From Pseudaestuariivita rosea (GTDB taxonomy: Bacteria; Pseudomonadota; Alphaproteobacteria; Rhodobacterales; Rhodobacteraceae): a DNA stretch of 63,247 nucleotides. The notes below the pieces were generated by a model. The model did no database searches. It was not told the DNA's origin and was given only the letters and a program-made list of their open reading frames with translations. Positions 51,994 through 61,533 of the stretch are shown here, piece by piece; position 1 is the first letter of the stretch, and the number at the start of each line of letters is the position of its first letter. A program made the translations under genes and the position numbers. The DNA lies in the NCBI RefSeq assembly GCF_017592335.1, contig NZ_JACNMP010000019.1, forward strand, positions 1-63,247, given 5' to 3'.

Positions 51994-52459
51994 TGATCCC
52001 ATTGACCGCAGCGGGGTGCGCCCGCAGTTCTGGAAGACGGTACCTATGGCGCGAATGTCCCAGACGGAATGGGAAGCGCTTTGCGATGGCTGCGGCAAAT
52101 GCTGCCTGAACAAGCTGGAAGATGAAGAAACGGGCGAGGTTGTCCTGACCCGTGTCGCGTGTCGTTTGCTGGATGACAGCACATGTCGCTGTGCGCAATA
52201 TGACATCCGAAAACAGTTTGTGCCCGAATGCATCGTGCTGACACCTGATACTATTGAAAGCCATCTGTACTGGATACCCGATACCTGCGCCTATCGGTTG
52301 GTGTATGAGGGACGGCCGCTTTATGACTGGCATCCGCTGATATCCGGCACACCCGATACGGTCCACGGCGCGGGGGTTTCGGTTCAGGGCTTGACTGTGC
52401 CCGAATTCGATGTTCCCGAGGAAGAGTGGGAAGATCATATTATTGAGGAGCCACGCTGA
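51986..52459 (+). CDS. YcgN-family cysteine cluster protein (UPF0260)
   Basis: A 157-residue protein with the zinc/iron-type cysteine pattern CDGCGKCCLNK (residues 33-43), CRLLDDSTCRCAQYDIRKQF and VPECIVL. Members of UPF0260 are widespread but without a proven function. It is translationally coupled to ribF upstream and shares one base with the threonine aldolase start downstream (TGATG). Confidence 0.9.
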   Translation: MSDDPIDRSGVRPQFWKTVPMARMSQTEWEALCDGCGKCCLNKLEDEETGEVVLTRVACRLLDDSTCRCAQYDIRKQFVPECIVLTPDTIESHLYWIPDTCAYRLVYEGRPLYDWHPLISGTPDTVHGAGVSVQGLTVPEFDVPEEEWEDHIIEEPR

Positions 52460-53508
52460 TGTTTTTCGCCTCTGACAACACAGGGCCGGTGCACCCAAAG
52501 GTGATGGAGGCGCTGGTGCGTGCGAATGCCGATTATGTCAGTTCCTACGGCGCGGACCCCATCATGGACACCGTGCGTCAGCAGGTGCGCGATATATTTG
52601 AGGCGCCGCAGGCCGCGATCTATCTGGTCGCGACGGGGACGGCGGCGAACTCGATCATTCTGGCGACAATGGCCAAGCCTTGGGAAACGGTGTTTTGTTC
52701 GCGTGTGGCCCACATTCACGAAGACGAATGCGGCTGTCCCGAATTCTTTACGGGCGGGTCAAAGCTGACGCTGATCGACGAATATGGGGGCAAGATGGCC
52801 CCGGATGCGCTGAAAGTGGCGATTGAGGCGGAAGAAACGCGCGGCGTTCATGGCATGCAGCGCGGGCCGGTTTCGATCACTCAGGCGACAGAGCGGGGTG
52901 TGATTTATACGCTGGACGAATTGCGGGCGCTGACGGATATTGCCCGGTCTTATGGCATGAAAACACATATGGATGGGGCGCGGTTTACGAATGCTATGGT
53001 GGCGCTTGGGTGTGCACCAGCCGATATGACGTGGAAGGCGGGCATCGATGCGGTCAGCTTTGGCGGAACCAAGAACGGCCTGATGGGGGTCGAAGCGGTC
53101 ATTCTATTTGATCCTGAACAGGCCTGGGAATTTGAGCTGCGCCGCAAAAGGTCAGCGCATCTATTTTCGAAGCACCGTTATTTATCGGCGCAAATGCAGG
53201 CCTATCTGACGAATGATTTATGGATTGATCTTGCAAAGCAGGCCAATGGTGCATGCGCGCGTTTGACAAGCGGATTGAAGCAGATCCCCGACGTCGGATT
53301 TCACTATGAGCCGGACGTCAATATGATCTTTGCGGAATGGTCGCGGGCCAAGCATCAGGCGCTGCATGATGCAGGTGCGCAGTATTACGTCTGGTCAGGC
53401 ACGCTAGAGGGCGATGATCCGGACGAAAAACTGACCGCGCGCCTTGTGTGCGACTGGTCGACCAGTGATGCGAATACAGATCGGTTTTTGGAAGTAATAC
53501 GCGCCTGA
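52459..53508 (+). CDS. ltaE: low-specificity L-threonine aldolase family protein
   Basis: A 349-residue PLP fold-type I enzyme that cleaves L-threonine or L-allo-threonine to glycine and acetaldehyde. FASDNTGPVHPKVMEAL and YGADPIMDTVRQQVRDIF open the sequence; the PLP-lysine is in VSFGGTKNGLMG (about residue 207) and HMDGARFTNAMVALG holds the conserved Asp. Some close relatives act on other beta-hydroxy amino acids, so the substrate range is not fixed. Confidence 0.9.
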   Translation: MFFASDNTGPVHPKVMEALVRANADYVSSYGADPIMDTVRQQVRDIFEAPQAAIYLVATGTAANSIILATMAKPWETVFCSRVAHIHEDECGCPEFFTGGSKLTLIDEYGGKMAPDALKVAIEAEETRGVHGMQRGPVSITQATERGVIYTLDELRALTDIARSYGMKTHMDGARFTNAMVALGCAPADMTWKAGIDAVSFGGTKNGLMGVEAVILFDPEQAWEFELRRKRSAHLFSKHRYLSAQMQAYLTNDLWIDLAKQANGACARLTSGLKQIPDVGFHYEPDVNMIFAEWSRAKHQALHDAGAQYYVWSGTLEGDDPDEKLTARLVCDWSTSDANTDRFLEVIRA

Positions 53509-53524
53509 TCTGAGCAGCTATTTG

Positions 53525-54127
53525 CTAGCTCTCTTCAATATCGGCGGGCATGTCACCCATGGATATGCGCCAGTGCTTGCGACACAGCGAAACATAGGTT
53601 TCGTTCCCGCCGATCTGAACCTGTGCGCCCTCTGTAATCACCTGTCCGTTTTCATCCTGTCGGACGACCATTGTCGCCTTTTTCCCGCACCAGCAGATGG
53701 TTCGAACCTCTCGCATCTCATCGGCCAAGGCCAAAAGCGCGGCTGACCCCGGAAATAGATGCCCCTGAAAATCAACGCGCAATCCGTAACACATCACAGG
53801 CACTTTCAGATCATCCACAGCGCGGGCCAGTTGCCAGACCTGTTCTTCTTCAAGAAACTGCGCCTCATCCACAAAAATGCAGGCACAGGGTCCTTGCGCC
53901 AGTCTGGTGCGCAGTTTTTCGAACAGGTTGTCACCCTTGGCAAATGTATCGGCGTCAGCCCCGATACCGATACGCGACGCGATGCGACCGTCACCGGCGC
54001 GATGATCGAACTGCGCCGTCAGCAGATAGGTCTGCATGCCGCGTTCATGATAGTTATAGGATGCCTGCAAAAGCACGGTGGATTTGCCTGCATTCATGGT
54101 GGAATAGTGAAAATAAAGTTTAGCCAT
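53525..54127 (-). CDS. tdk: thymidine kinase
   Basis: A 200-residue thymidine kinase type II. P-loop STMNAGKSTVLLQASYNY (residues 9-26), catalytic FVDEAQFLEEEQVW (Asp/Glu), lasso region with YGLRVDFQGHLFPGSAALLA and zinc cysteines CWCGKKA and LCRKHW. It salvages thymidine to dTMP. Convergent with the threonine aldolase gene. Confidence 0.96.
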   Translation of the reverse strand: MAKLYFHYSTMNAGKSTVLLQASYNYHERGMQTYLLTAQFDHRAGDGRIASRIGIGADADTFAKGDNLFEKLRTRLAQGPCACIFVDEAQFLEEEQVWQLARAVDDLKVPVMCYGLRVDFQGHLFPGSAALLALADEMREVRTICWCGKKATMVVRQDENGQVITEGAQVQIGGNETYVSLCRKHWRISMGDMPADIEES

Positions 54128-54401
54128 AGCCTGCAGGTAAAGCGCAAAACCGCTGAATGCAAAACCCCTTTATCGCAACGTTCATGACGTGTCAGATTTG
54201 CCTGAACTCTTTACCTTTGGCACCAAGCCCACCCCCGTCTGGGTCATATTCAGCAAATCTTCAAACCATCCAATGTCGGGATCATTGGCACTTGGTCATT
54301 CCCAAAAACACGGGATAGGGTAAAGATGGCATTCAGATATGCAGAATATCAGTGGGAGAATTCGTGCAATTTTCCCCGCCTGACCCGGGAGTTGCGCAAA
54401 A

Positions 54402-54863
54402 ATGGATGACACCGCCAGTTATCTGAAGAAACATACGGAAGCCTTGGTGAAGGATATCGGTATCGAAAAGGCTGGCCAGATTTGCGGAAAATCGAAAGCC
54501 ACCCTAGGCCGATACTATTCGACAGACGCAGATCATGCAGGGCGCTTTATGCCGATTGATGTTGTCGCAGCGCTTGAGGGGGCAGCCGGTTTTCCCCATG
54601 TCACGGCGGCCCTGGCTGACTTGCGGGGCATCACGCTGAGCTATGATGAAAACCGTAAGAATGACGATGACAAGGGCGGCGTGAATTCGGATGTTATCAT
54701 GCTAAGTCAAAGGTTCGGCATGCTGATGGGCGAATATCACCAGTCAATTTCCGACGGTGTGATTACAGTGAATGAGGCCAAAAGACTGCTGAATGAAACA
54801 CTTGTGCTGCAACAGGTTCTGATCGAAATGAAGCTGCACCTTGAAGAAGAAGTGCCGGACTGA
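54402..54863 (+). CDS. phage CII-like / CP76-type DNA-binding protein
   Basis: A 153-residue protein. The first 45 residues (LKKHTEALVKDIGIEKAGQICGKSKATLGRYYS) resemble the helix-turn-helix of phage regulatory CII/CP76 proteins; the C-terminal half is a long helical region ending EVPD. No other phage genes are near, and similar proteins occur in non-phage positions in roseobacters. The 274 bases upstream (54128-54401) show no gene. Confidence 0.6.
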   Translation: MDDTASYLKKHTEALVKDIGIEKAGQICGKSKATLGRYYSTDADHAGRFMPIDVVAALEGAAGFPHVTAALADLRGITLSYDENRKNDDDKGGVNSDVIMLSQRFGMLMGEYHQSISDGVITVNEAKRLLNETLVLQQVLIEMKLHLEEEVPD

Positions 54864-54881
54864 ACAGGGTAGGGCAGAACA

Positions 54882-55592
54882 ATGGATCTAAGCGATCTTC
54901 CAAATATTGATCCTGATCGGTTCAATGGTCCTGACGTTGATTTTCTAAAGCTGTCAGGTGCTGCTGATCACGCCCCGCGCATCTTGTTGTTGTATGGGTC
55001 GTTGCGGGACAACAGCTATTCCAGATTTGCAGCAGAAGAGGCCGGGCGCCTGTTGAATGCCATGGGGTGTGAGACGCGGTTTTATAATCCCCGTGGGCTG
55101 CCGCAGCCCGACGACGATGACGGTAGCCATGAGAAGGTGACAGAGCTGCGCGACCTTGCCACTTGGTCCGAAGGCATGGTCTGGTCAAGCCCCGAACGTC
55201 ACGGTGCGATGACAGGTATCATGAAATCGCAGATTGACTGGTTGCCCTTGAAGATGGGCGGTGTGCGACCTACCCAGGGCAAAACGCTGGCGCTGATGCA
55301 GGTATCAGGTGGGTCACAGTCCTTTAACGCAGTCAATCAGATGCGCATTCTGGGGCGCTGGATGCGGATGGCGACAATTCCCAACCAGTCAAGCGTTCCA
55401 AAGGCGTGGTCAGAGTTCGAAAATGGCCGTATGAAACCGGGTCCGCTTTACAGCCGTATCGTTGATGTGATGGAGGAACTGGTGAAATTCACCTATCTGA
55501 TGCGCGGCCGAACGGACTATATGCTTGACCGGTACTCGGAACGTGTCGAAACCGCGGCTCAGGTTCGGGCGCGGGTCAACAAAACCGACTAG
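54882..55592 (+). CDS. arsH: ArsH-type NADPH-dependent FMN reductase
   Basis: A 236-residue flavodoxin-fold enzyme: FMN loop [20 protein letters not shown] (about residues 31-50), [25 protein letters not shown] and the ArsH-specific [22 protein letters not shown]. ArsH oxidises methylarsenite to methylarsenate in several bacteria. No arsR, arsB, arsC or arsM gene is nearby, so the arsenic role is by family only. It is 18 bases after the CII-like gene and may be co-transcribed. Confidence 0.92.
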   Translation: MDLSDLPNIDPDRFNGPDVDFLKLSGAADHAPRILLLYGSLRDNSYSRFAAEEAGRLLNAMGCETRFYNPRGLPQPDDDDGSHEKVTELRDLATWSEGMVWSSPERHGAMTGIMKSQIDWLPLKMGGVRPTQGKTLALMQVSGGSQSFNAVNQMRILGRWMRMATIPNQSSVPKAWSEFENGRMKPGPLYSRIVDVMEELVKFTYLMRGRTDYMLDRYSERVETAAQVRARVNKTD

Positions 55593-56707
55593 TTGCGCCG
55601 TACGATGACCGAACCTGCCGAGTAACCTGCGCCGAACGAACAGATAATACCAACATCGCCTGACGCCAAGTCATTGGAATATTTCGAAAAAGCGATGATC
55701 GAGCCCGCCGATGACGTATTGGCATAGTCTTGCAGGATATTCGGTTGTTCGTGCGGTTCAGGAACGCGGCCCAAGACTTTGCGACCAATGAAATCGTTCA
55801 TCGACTTGTTGGCCTGATGCAGCCAAAGCCGTTTCAATTGATCCGCGGCCAAGCCTTCATCCTCGACATGATCAAGGATCAGGGCTGATACCATTGGAAC
55901 AACTTCCTTGAAGACTTTCCGACCGTTCTGCATGAACTGCATATCGCGGCGGTCTTCCATCTGATCGCGGGTACGGCGCAGGTATCCGTTGTTATTTCTA
56001 ATGTTATTGGAAAAATCAGTCAGACAACGTGTCGAAAGTATTTCAAAATAATCGCCATTGGCATCCTCGGCCCGTTCGATCACGGTTGCAGTGCAAACAT
56101 CGCCAAAAATGAAATGACAATCGCGATCCCGCCACTCAAGATGCGCGCTGCAAATCTCCGGGTTCACGACCAGAGCACGCTTGATGCTGCCGGTGCGGAT
56201 CATGTCGGACGCGATCTGAATTCCAAAGGTGGCCGAGCTACAGGCGACATTCATGTCGAAAGCAAAGCCTTGAATTCCAAGCAGTTTCTGGATCTCGATA
56301 GCAACCGCTGGATATGCGCGTTCCATGTTTGACGCCGCACAGATCACGGTGTCAATCTGATCGGGTCGGATGCCTGCGTCCTGAAAGGCCTTGTTCGCAG
56401 CTTCGACAGCAATTTCTGCCATGATTGACGGTTCATCATCCGATCGCGCGCGCAGTTTGGGGTACATGCGGCCCGGGTCCAGAACGCCTTCCTTATCCAG
56501 AACGTAACGTTGTTCAATTCCACTGGCCTGAACGATAAAGCTGCTTGAAGAATGCGCTTTGGCGTCAAGCACACCGGCCGCGATTTCCTTTTCATTTTCA
56601 GAGTTATAGCGGTCAGCATGGGTATTGAAAGCAGCCACAAGTTCGTCATTGGTAATGACGTTTTCTGGCGTAAAAACGCCTGTTCCGGTAATTGCGGATT
56701 TAAACAT
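55589..56707 (-). CDS. beta-ketoacyl-ACP synthase III-like protein
   Basis: A 372-residue thiolase-fold enzyme. Active-site cysteine in [20 protein letters not shown] (about residue 150), then [20 protein letters not shown] (His) and the late [16 protein letters not shown] (Asn), giving the Cys-His-Asn triad. It is longer than housekeeping FabH (about 320) and belongs with the FabH-like group in Proteobacteria that act on special acyl chains. The ATG at 56707 has GAGGTG in front. It converges with arsH, overlapping by 4 bases. Confidence 0.85.
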   Translation of the reverse strand: MFKSAITGTGVFTPENVITNDELVAAFNTHADRYNSENEKEIAAGVLDAKAHSSSSFIVQASGIEQRYVLDKEGVLDPGRMYPKLRARSDDEPSIMAEIAVEAANKAFQDAGIRPDQIDTVICAASNMERAYPAVAIEIQKLLGIQGFAFDMNVACSSATFGIQIASDMIRTGSIKRALVVNPEICSAHLEWRDRDCHFIFGDVCTATVIERAEDANGDYFEILSTRCLTDFSNNIRNNNGYLRRTRDQMEDRRDMQFMQNGRKVFKEVVPMVSALILDHVEDEGLAADQLKRLWLHQANKSMNDFIGRKVLGRVPEPHEQPNILQDYANTSSAGSIIAFSKYSNDLASGDVGIICSFGAGYSAGSVIVRRN

Positions 56708-56838
56708 TTGCACCTCAGACAACGGGTGGCGCAGAATTGCTGGAAACAACTGCGAAGGTCAAGCTAAACGGGTGAAAACCTTGAAACTCGTTGGCTGGGT
56801 GTGCTGGCTTCGTATCTTAACCCCGTAAAACTGTACCA

Positions 56839-56979
56839 CTATTTTGGTGTCACATGAACGCTTTTCGATGCCTCGAAAGCGGTATTCTGAGCAAGTGTTT
56901 TGAGGTTGCCACGTTGAGCATTGGAGCGTGCAACTTTCAATGCATCTGTAACAGCGGCTTGAATGTCTTTTTTACTCAT
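56839..56979 (-). CDS. possible small protein from a mobile-element remnant
   Basis: A 46-residue ORF (MSKKDIQAAVTDALKVARSN ... SVHVTPK) just after the TOPRIM fragment and overlapping its end by 8 bases, with AGGACAG in front of the ATG. The overlap suggests it belonged to the same mobile module. I do not recognise it. Confidence 0.35.
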   Translation of the reverse strand: MSKKDIQAAVTDALKVARSNAQRGNLKTLAQNTAFEASKSVHVTPK

Positions 56980-57409
56980 GACTGTCCTGCTGAAGAAGGT
57001 CGTTGAAGTCGGTCCCTTTCGTCGGAGGCGTGATGATTGTGACGAGACGGCCTTCGGCCTCGAACCGTGCTGCCGCCTGTTCTGCTGCCGTCAGACCGGC
57101 GGGATCGTGATCTGCCGCAATCAAGACCACCTCGCCCACGGGGGCTGGCGGCAGCATCACTCACTTGAGGCCGGAGGTCGACAGGGTCGCCCAGGCAGTC
57201 AAGCCAGATGCAGCGCTGACGCTGAGAGAGGTTTCGATCCCTTCCGCGACAACGATGACGAGGCGATCCGGTCCCAATCGCACAGCGCCGCCACGACAGG
57301 TCCCCAACATCATCTTGGCTCCACCAGGGACATCGGCTTTGTCTGACCCGTCGCGCCGTAGATATAAGCCAAGTCTGCAAGACTTGACTCCAAAGTGGAT
57401 TTTTACCAA
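56972..57409 (-). pseudogene. TOPRIM-domain primase-type protein, fragment with in-frame stop
   Basis: Two adjacent ORFs in one frame, separated only by a TGA at 57161-57163. The upstream part reads YLRRDGSDKADVPGGAKMM and LVIVVAEGIETSLSVSAASG; the downstream part continues with VMLPPAPVGEVVLIAADHDPAG (the TOPRIM Asp-x-Asp) and ends GTDFNDLLQQ. The order matches the DUF7146/TOPRIM proteins of alphaproteobacterial plasmids and integrative elements. It is truncated at the N-terminus (homology starts near 57380) and shorter than the family. A C-to-T change of CGA to TGA would explain the stop. 57410-57586 is AT-rich and shows nothing else. Confidence 0.8.
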
Positions 57410-57586
57410 ATTTACCTATTATTTTCAATGGTTTATGTGGATCAACTTCGAGCTAACTTGAAAATCTGCACAATTATGGTCTACTGACATATATGACAAA
57501 TGACGCTTGATCGTTCCATTACGAGATGGTTCATCCGTCATTTAAGTGAAGTACTTTTTGCCAGATACGCCTACGCGTTCATTGCC

Positions 57587-58687
57587 TCATGCCCAAAAGC
57601 TATCGCGCACGACGCCATCGAACTTACCCTCAGGTGTGTTGATCTTCAGTTCAGTTCCTGGATCCCAATGGGTCATCCGCACCATTCCTATCGAGACGGT
57701 ACAATCGTGATCTGGCGACCAGGCGGCGGATGTAACCTGTCCGACGATTTTGTCCTTGTCCATGATCGGCCAGGCTTCATCGCAATGTGGAACACGGTTC
57801 TTGATTTCGATTGCACGGATTTGCCTCACCGGGCCGTCCTTGGCCACGCGCAATAGCGCATCGCGTCCGATACAGCCAATTGCTGTTTCGGTATTGCAGA
57901 ACCTGCCCAGGCCGCATTCATGTGGAGTGTTTTCCCGCGTCATGTCATTGCCATAGCTGAGCAACCCACCTTCGATCCGCTCAGCGCCGTTCGGACATCC
58001 GGCGCGTACGTTCAGGTCTTCGCCCGCTTTAAACAGCGCGTCCCACAACGGCATCCCAAGATCCCAGCCTTCGACATAAATCTCAAAGCCGCCCTGTTTC
58101 GAATAGCCGGACCGCGCGATCAGCAGGTCGCGGCCTTCGAAGGTGAACCATCCATAGCGGAAGAATTTCACTGATCGGATATCATCACCGAACACGCGGG
58201 CCATCAGATCGTCCGCCTTCGGCCCCTGTACGGCCAGGGGGCTGACGTCAGGCTCATCGACAAGGACTTCCATGCGGTAGGCATTCGCCAGTGCCTTGAC
58301 CCATAGCAGCAGATCCGAGTCCGCGATCGAGATCCAGAACCGCTCTTCGCTCAGCTTGACCGCAACCGGATCGTTCAGCATCCCCCCGGTTTCGTCCACC
58401 ACGGGCAGGTACAAACACTGCCCCGGCATCATGCTGCGCAAATCACGTGGTGTTAGCCATTGTATAAGCTTGCCAGCGTCGGGTCCCCGGATTTCCACTT
58501 GCCGCTCACAAGCGACATCCCAGACCTGAACGTGCTGTTTCAAGTGCCGATAGTCTGCCTCGGGGCTTTCGAAATATGCTGGTAACAGCATATGGTTATA
58601 GACCGTATATCCGCCGATCCCGGCGGCCTCGACACCCTTCGAGAATGGCGTGCGACGCAGGCGCCGCGACGGAGCGATATTGGCCAT
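57587..58687 (-). CDS. dmdA: dimethylsulfoniopropionate demethylase
   Basis: A 366-residue GcvT-fold tetrahydrofolate methyltransferase. YTVYNHMLLPAYFESPEADY near the start, QVWDVACERQVEIRGPDAGK, WISIADSDLLLWVKAL, ARSGYSKQGGFEIYVEG and especially AERIEGGLLSYGNDMT match DmdA of roseobacters and SAR11 rather than glycine-cleavage T-protein. It removes one methyl from DMSP, giving methylmercaptopropionate (MMPA) and 5-methyl-THF. It is 6 bases after dmdB, with an AAGGA site inside the spacer. First enzyme of the demethylation pathway, though second gene here. Confidence 0.9.
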   Translation of the reverse strand: MANIAPSRRLRRTPFSKGVEAAGIGGYTVYNHMLLPAYFESPEADYRHLKQHVQVWDVACERQVEIRGPDAGKLIQWLTPRDLRSMMPGQCLYLPVVDETGGMLNDPVAVKLSEERFWISIADSDLLLWVKALANAYRMEVLVDEPDVSPLAVQGPKADDLMARVFGDDIRSVKFFRYGWFTFEGRDLLIARSGYSKQGGFEIYVEGWDLGMPLWDALFKAGEDLNVRAGCPNGAERIEGGLLSYGNDMTRENTPHECGLGRFCNTETAIGCIGRDALLRVAKDGPVRQIRAIEIKNRVPHCDEAWPIMDKDKIVGQVTSAAWSPDHDCTVSIGMVRMTHWDPGTELKINTPEGKFDGVVRDSFWA

Positions 58688-58693
58688 GTCAGA

Positions 58694-60310
58694 TTATCCT
58701 TCTTTACGCGCGTGCTGACGCAGTTCGAATTTCTTGATCTTGCCGGTCGCTGTCTTCGGAAGTGTTTGAAAAACGACAGACTTTGGTGTTTTGAAGCCAG
58801 CAAGATGTTCGCGGCAAAAGGCGATAATGTTGTCCGCATTCGCCGTCGCCCCGTCGCGCAGCTCGACATAGGCGCGCGGGACCTCGCCCCACTTCGGATC
58901 AGGGCGTGCAACAACGGCCGCAGCCTGTATGTCGGGGTGACTATAAAGCACCGCCTCGACCTCGACAGATGATATGTTTTCGCCGCCCGAGATAATGACA
59001 TCCTTCAATCGGTCGCGGATCTGGACATAGCCGTTCGGATGCACCACAGCCGCATCACCCGACCAGAACCAGCCGTCTTTGAATGCCTCGGCGCTGGCAT
59101 CAGCATCCTTGTAATAGCCCTTCATGACCGTATTCGCGCGGATCGCGATTTCGCCTTGCGTTTCACCATTCATCGGCACGGGCTGGCCGGTTTCCCGATT
59201 GATCACTTCAAAACCTTCGACCATTGGAAAAGCGATGCCCTGATGCGCCTGAAGCTCGGCCTGTTCGGCGGGCGGCAGGTTTTCCCATTCTTCCTGCCAA
59301 AGGCACTGCGAAATGTGGCCATAAGTTTCGGTCAATCCGTAGACCTGCATCACGTCCAGCCCGATTTCACTGGTTTTTCCAAGGATCGCGGGCGGTGGCG
59401 GTGCGCCTGCGGTCATAACCCGGATGCGCGGAGAGAATGGCGTTTTGGGCACCTCGGGGCTTTCCACCATCATCTGAAGCACGATCGGTGCGGCGCCAAA
59501 ATGTGTGATCCCTTCATCCGCGATCGCCTTGAATAGTTTCTCAGGCAGCGGATCCCGCGTAAAGACCATTTGTCCACCAATCAGCGGCAGCATCCAGGGG
59601 TGACACCAGCCATTGCAGTGAAACATCGGGACGATAGACAGATACGAGATAAAATGTGGCACCTGCCAGGCGTTCACCGTTCCCATCGCCATAAGCGCGG
59701 CACCCCGGTGGTGATAGATGACGCCCTTGGGGCGTCCCGACGTCCCGGACGTATAATTAAGCGCCAAGGCCTGCCATTCGTCGTCCGGAAGGCCGGTTCC
59801 GGCAAACGGCTTTGCTTGCAGTAACGTGTCGAAATCATCGCCATCGATATCCGGATTCGGCCCTTGCGCGTCGCGTATCCAGATGACCGGACGGGTTTCG
59901 CCCAAAATCTCGAAGGCGCCCTGAACAATCGACGCGAATACACTGTCGGCAATAATCAGTTTCGTGTCCGCATGCCCGATGATGTAGGCGATCGTCTCGG
60001 CCTCAAGCCGCATGTTTATCGTATTGAGCACGCCCCCCGCTATTGGCACCGCATAATGCAGCTCAAACAGTTCTGGAATGTTAGGCGCGATTACGGAAAC
60101 CGTATCGCCTTTGCCAATGCCACGCGCCTGAAGTCCGCCCGCGATACGCCTGACCCGATCCGCAAGTGTCGCGTAATCGTAGCGGCGCGCGCCGTAGATC
60201 ACCGCGGGCCGTCTTGCATGAACATAAGCGGCCCGGTTCAGGTGCGAAACCGGCGAGAGTGGCACGTAGTTGGCGCCGTTCATCGCATTGGCTTCAAAGT
60301 GTTTATGCAT
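58694..60310 (-). CDS. dmdB: acyl-CoA synthetase, probably MMPA-CoA ligase
   Basis: A 538-residue AMP-forming ligase. ATP motif ALNYTSGTSGRPKGVIYHH (about residues 180-198), VYGLTETYGHISQ, the hinge WFWSGDAAVVHPNGYVQIRDR and the C-terminal PKTATGKIKKFELRQ (catalytic Lys) are all intact. DmdB activates MMPA, the product of DmdA; close paralogues act on ordinary medium-chain fatty acids, so the gene name rests on the operon with dmdA. Start at 60310 with a GAGGGAG site. Confidence 0.75.
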   Translation of the reverse strand: MHKHFEANAMNGANYVPLSPVSHLNRAAYVHARRPAVIYGARRYDYATLADRVRRIAGGLQARGIGKGDTVSVIAPNIPELFELHYAVPIAGGVLNTINMRLEAETIAYIIGHADTKLIIADSVFASIVQGAFEILGETRPVIWIRDAQGPNPDIDGDDFDTLLQAKPFAGTGLPDDEWQALALNYTSGTSGRPKGVIYHHRGAALMAMGTVNAWQVPHFISYLSIVPMFHCNGWCHPWMLPLIGGQMVFTRDPLPEKLFKAIADEGITHFGAAPIVLQMMVESPEVPKTPFSPRIRVMTAGAPPPPAILGKTSEIGLDVMQVYGLTETYGHISQCLWQEEWENLPPAEQAELQAHQGIAFPMVEGFEVINRETGQPVPMNGETQGEIAIRANTVMKGYYKDADASAEAFKDGWFWSGDAAVVHPNGYVQIRDRLKDVIISGGENISSVEVEAVLYSHPDIQAAAVVARPDPKWGEVPRAYVELRDGATANADNIIAFCREHLAGFKTPKSVVFQTLPKTATGKIKKFELRQHARKEG

Positions 60311-60732
60311 CGGCTCTGCTCCCTCGTTCCGGCTGACCTACTTCGGCCCGTGCCAGTCGATCTGGCAAATCTCGGCAGATCGTCCTTCGAAATCCCAAAG
60401 GTGGCCAAAGGCCTGCAGTCCTAGCTCGTTTGATGTGGCTACGGCCACATCAGCGCGCCTTATTTTCGTGCTGTTATATGACTGGCTACTACCCGTGGCT
60501 GAGAATCTTGGGAAAAATAACGCCGGAGGCTTCGCGGATATCATCTTGAGCCGCCATAGCATAAGGGTTAAGACGCATTCCGACAGAACCGCCGCGAAAA
60601 GCGATAGCCAGGATAGGGCAGAAACGAAGCGAAACGTTGCTGTCAACACCAAAGCCTCCCTTCTCTAGTGTTGCCTTTTTAAATGCCAGACATTTAAATG
60701 TCTGACAAATGAAAAGTGTAAATGTCTGACAT
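60311..60732. promoter_or_regulatory. divergent dmdB / gntR intergenic region
   Basis: 422 bases with no convincing gene. It holds a perfect 9-bp hairpin TGATGTGGC-TACG-GCCACATCA (60431-60452) on the dmdB side and the palindromic operator near the gntR start. Short ORFs in it lack ribosome-binding sites and family features, so I regard it as a long leader/promoter region. Confidence 0.6.
60687..60731. promoter_or_regulatory. GntR-type operator
   Basis: An 18-bp perfect palindrome CAGACATTTAAATGTCTG (60687-60704), and a direct repeat AAATGTCTGACA at 60697-60708 and 60720-60731. The second copy abuts the gntR start codon, so binding would block gntR-dmdD transcription or translation, and probably also dmdB. 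Confidence 0.75.
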
Positions 60733-61533
60733 ATGAAGATTGATCCGAACAGCGCTGCTGATTTCTCGGCCCAAATCGCCAAGGCCATTCGCGATGCGAT
60801 CATCTCGGGTGATCTGATCGTCGATGACCGGCTGCCGTCAGAGCAAGAGCTTGCTGAACAGTTTGACGTGTCGCGCCCGACGATCCGCGAGGCGTTGAAG
60901 CGGCTTGCGGCACAGTCGCTTATCCGGACGCAGCGCGGAGCTTTTGGTGGGGCCTTTGTCCGGCGTCTGTCTTATGAAGAAGCCCGCAAACAGCATGTCA
61001 CGACGTCAACGCTTCTGCTGAGTATGAACGAGATCAGCTTCGACACCGCCTGCCAGGCGCGGTTCGCGATGGAGCGGTCCTGCGTCAGGCTTGTCGCGCA
61101 AAACCGGATCCAAGCCCACCTTGATGCCATGGCGCATGAACTTGCCGTCCAACAATTGCCGGATCTTTCGGATGAAGCCTTTTGCGGCTCGGATGTGGCC
61201 TTTCATCGGGCATTGGTCGATGGGTCGGGTAACCCTGTTTTGTCTTATCAGATGGCCGGAGCGATCGAGGCCATGCAGCCATTGATGAACATGATTACCT
61301 TCACCGACCGATCGCGCGCCGAAATCGTCGACATGCACACTGCATTGTTTGCCGCGGCAACCGACCGCGACGCGACGCGATTAGAGCAGGAACTTATCCG
61401 ACTGGAAGACTACACGCTGACGCTGGGGCGATCTGTTTTTGAGAAGCGCCAGAGCCTCCGCGCTGCACGGTCTGTAAGCAATGAACGCACCAAGTCTTCC
61501 CCTATTATAAGCCAAAACGGAGGCCTATCGTGA
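60733..61533 (+). CDS. GntR-family (FadR subfamily, FCD domain) regulator
   Basis: A 266-residue regulator. Winged helix-turn-helix: [25 protein letters not shown] (about residues 35-59) and [12 protein letters not shown]; then an FCD ligand-binding domain with metal-binding-type histidines ([25 protein letters not shown]). It probably controls the dmd genes, sensing a pathway intermediate. No ribosome-binding site is visible: the start follows the operator repeat directly, so the mRNA may be leaderless. It overlaps dmdD by 4 bases (GTGA). Confidence 0.88.
   Translation: MKIDPNSAADFSAQIAKAIRDAIISGDLIVDDRLPSEQELAEQFDVSRPTIREALKRLAAQSLIRTQRGAFGGAFVRRLSYEEARKQHVTTSTLLLSMNEISFDTACQARFAMERSCVRLVAQNRIQAHLDAMAHELAVQQLPDLSDEAFCGSDVAFHRALVDGSGNPVLSYQMAGAIEAMQPLMNMITFTDRSRAEIVDMHTALFAAATDRDATRLEQELIRLEDYTLTLGRSVFEKRQSLRAARSVSNERTKSSPIISQNGGLS

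Noticed and set aside
57500-57856. Plus-strand 118-codon frame opposite the end of dmdA
   Set aside because: No ribosome-binding site, and most of it is antisense to conserved dmdA codons.
60338-60652. Minus-strand 104-codon frame in the dmdB leader
   Set aside because: Its hydrophobic start resembles a signal, but there is no ribosome-binding site or family feature and the frame ends in the dmdB promoter region.
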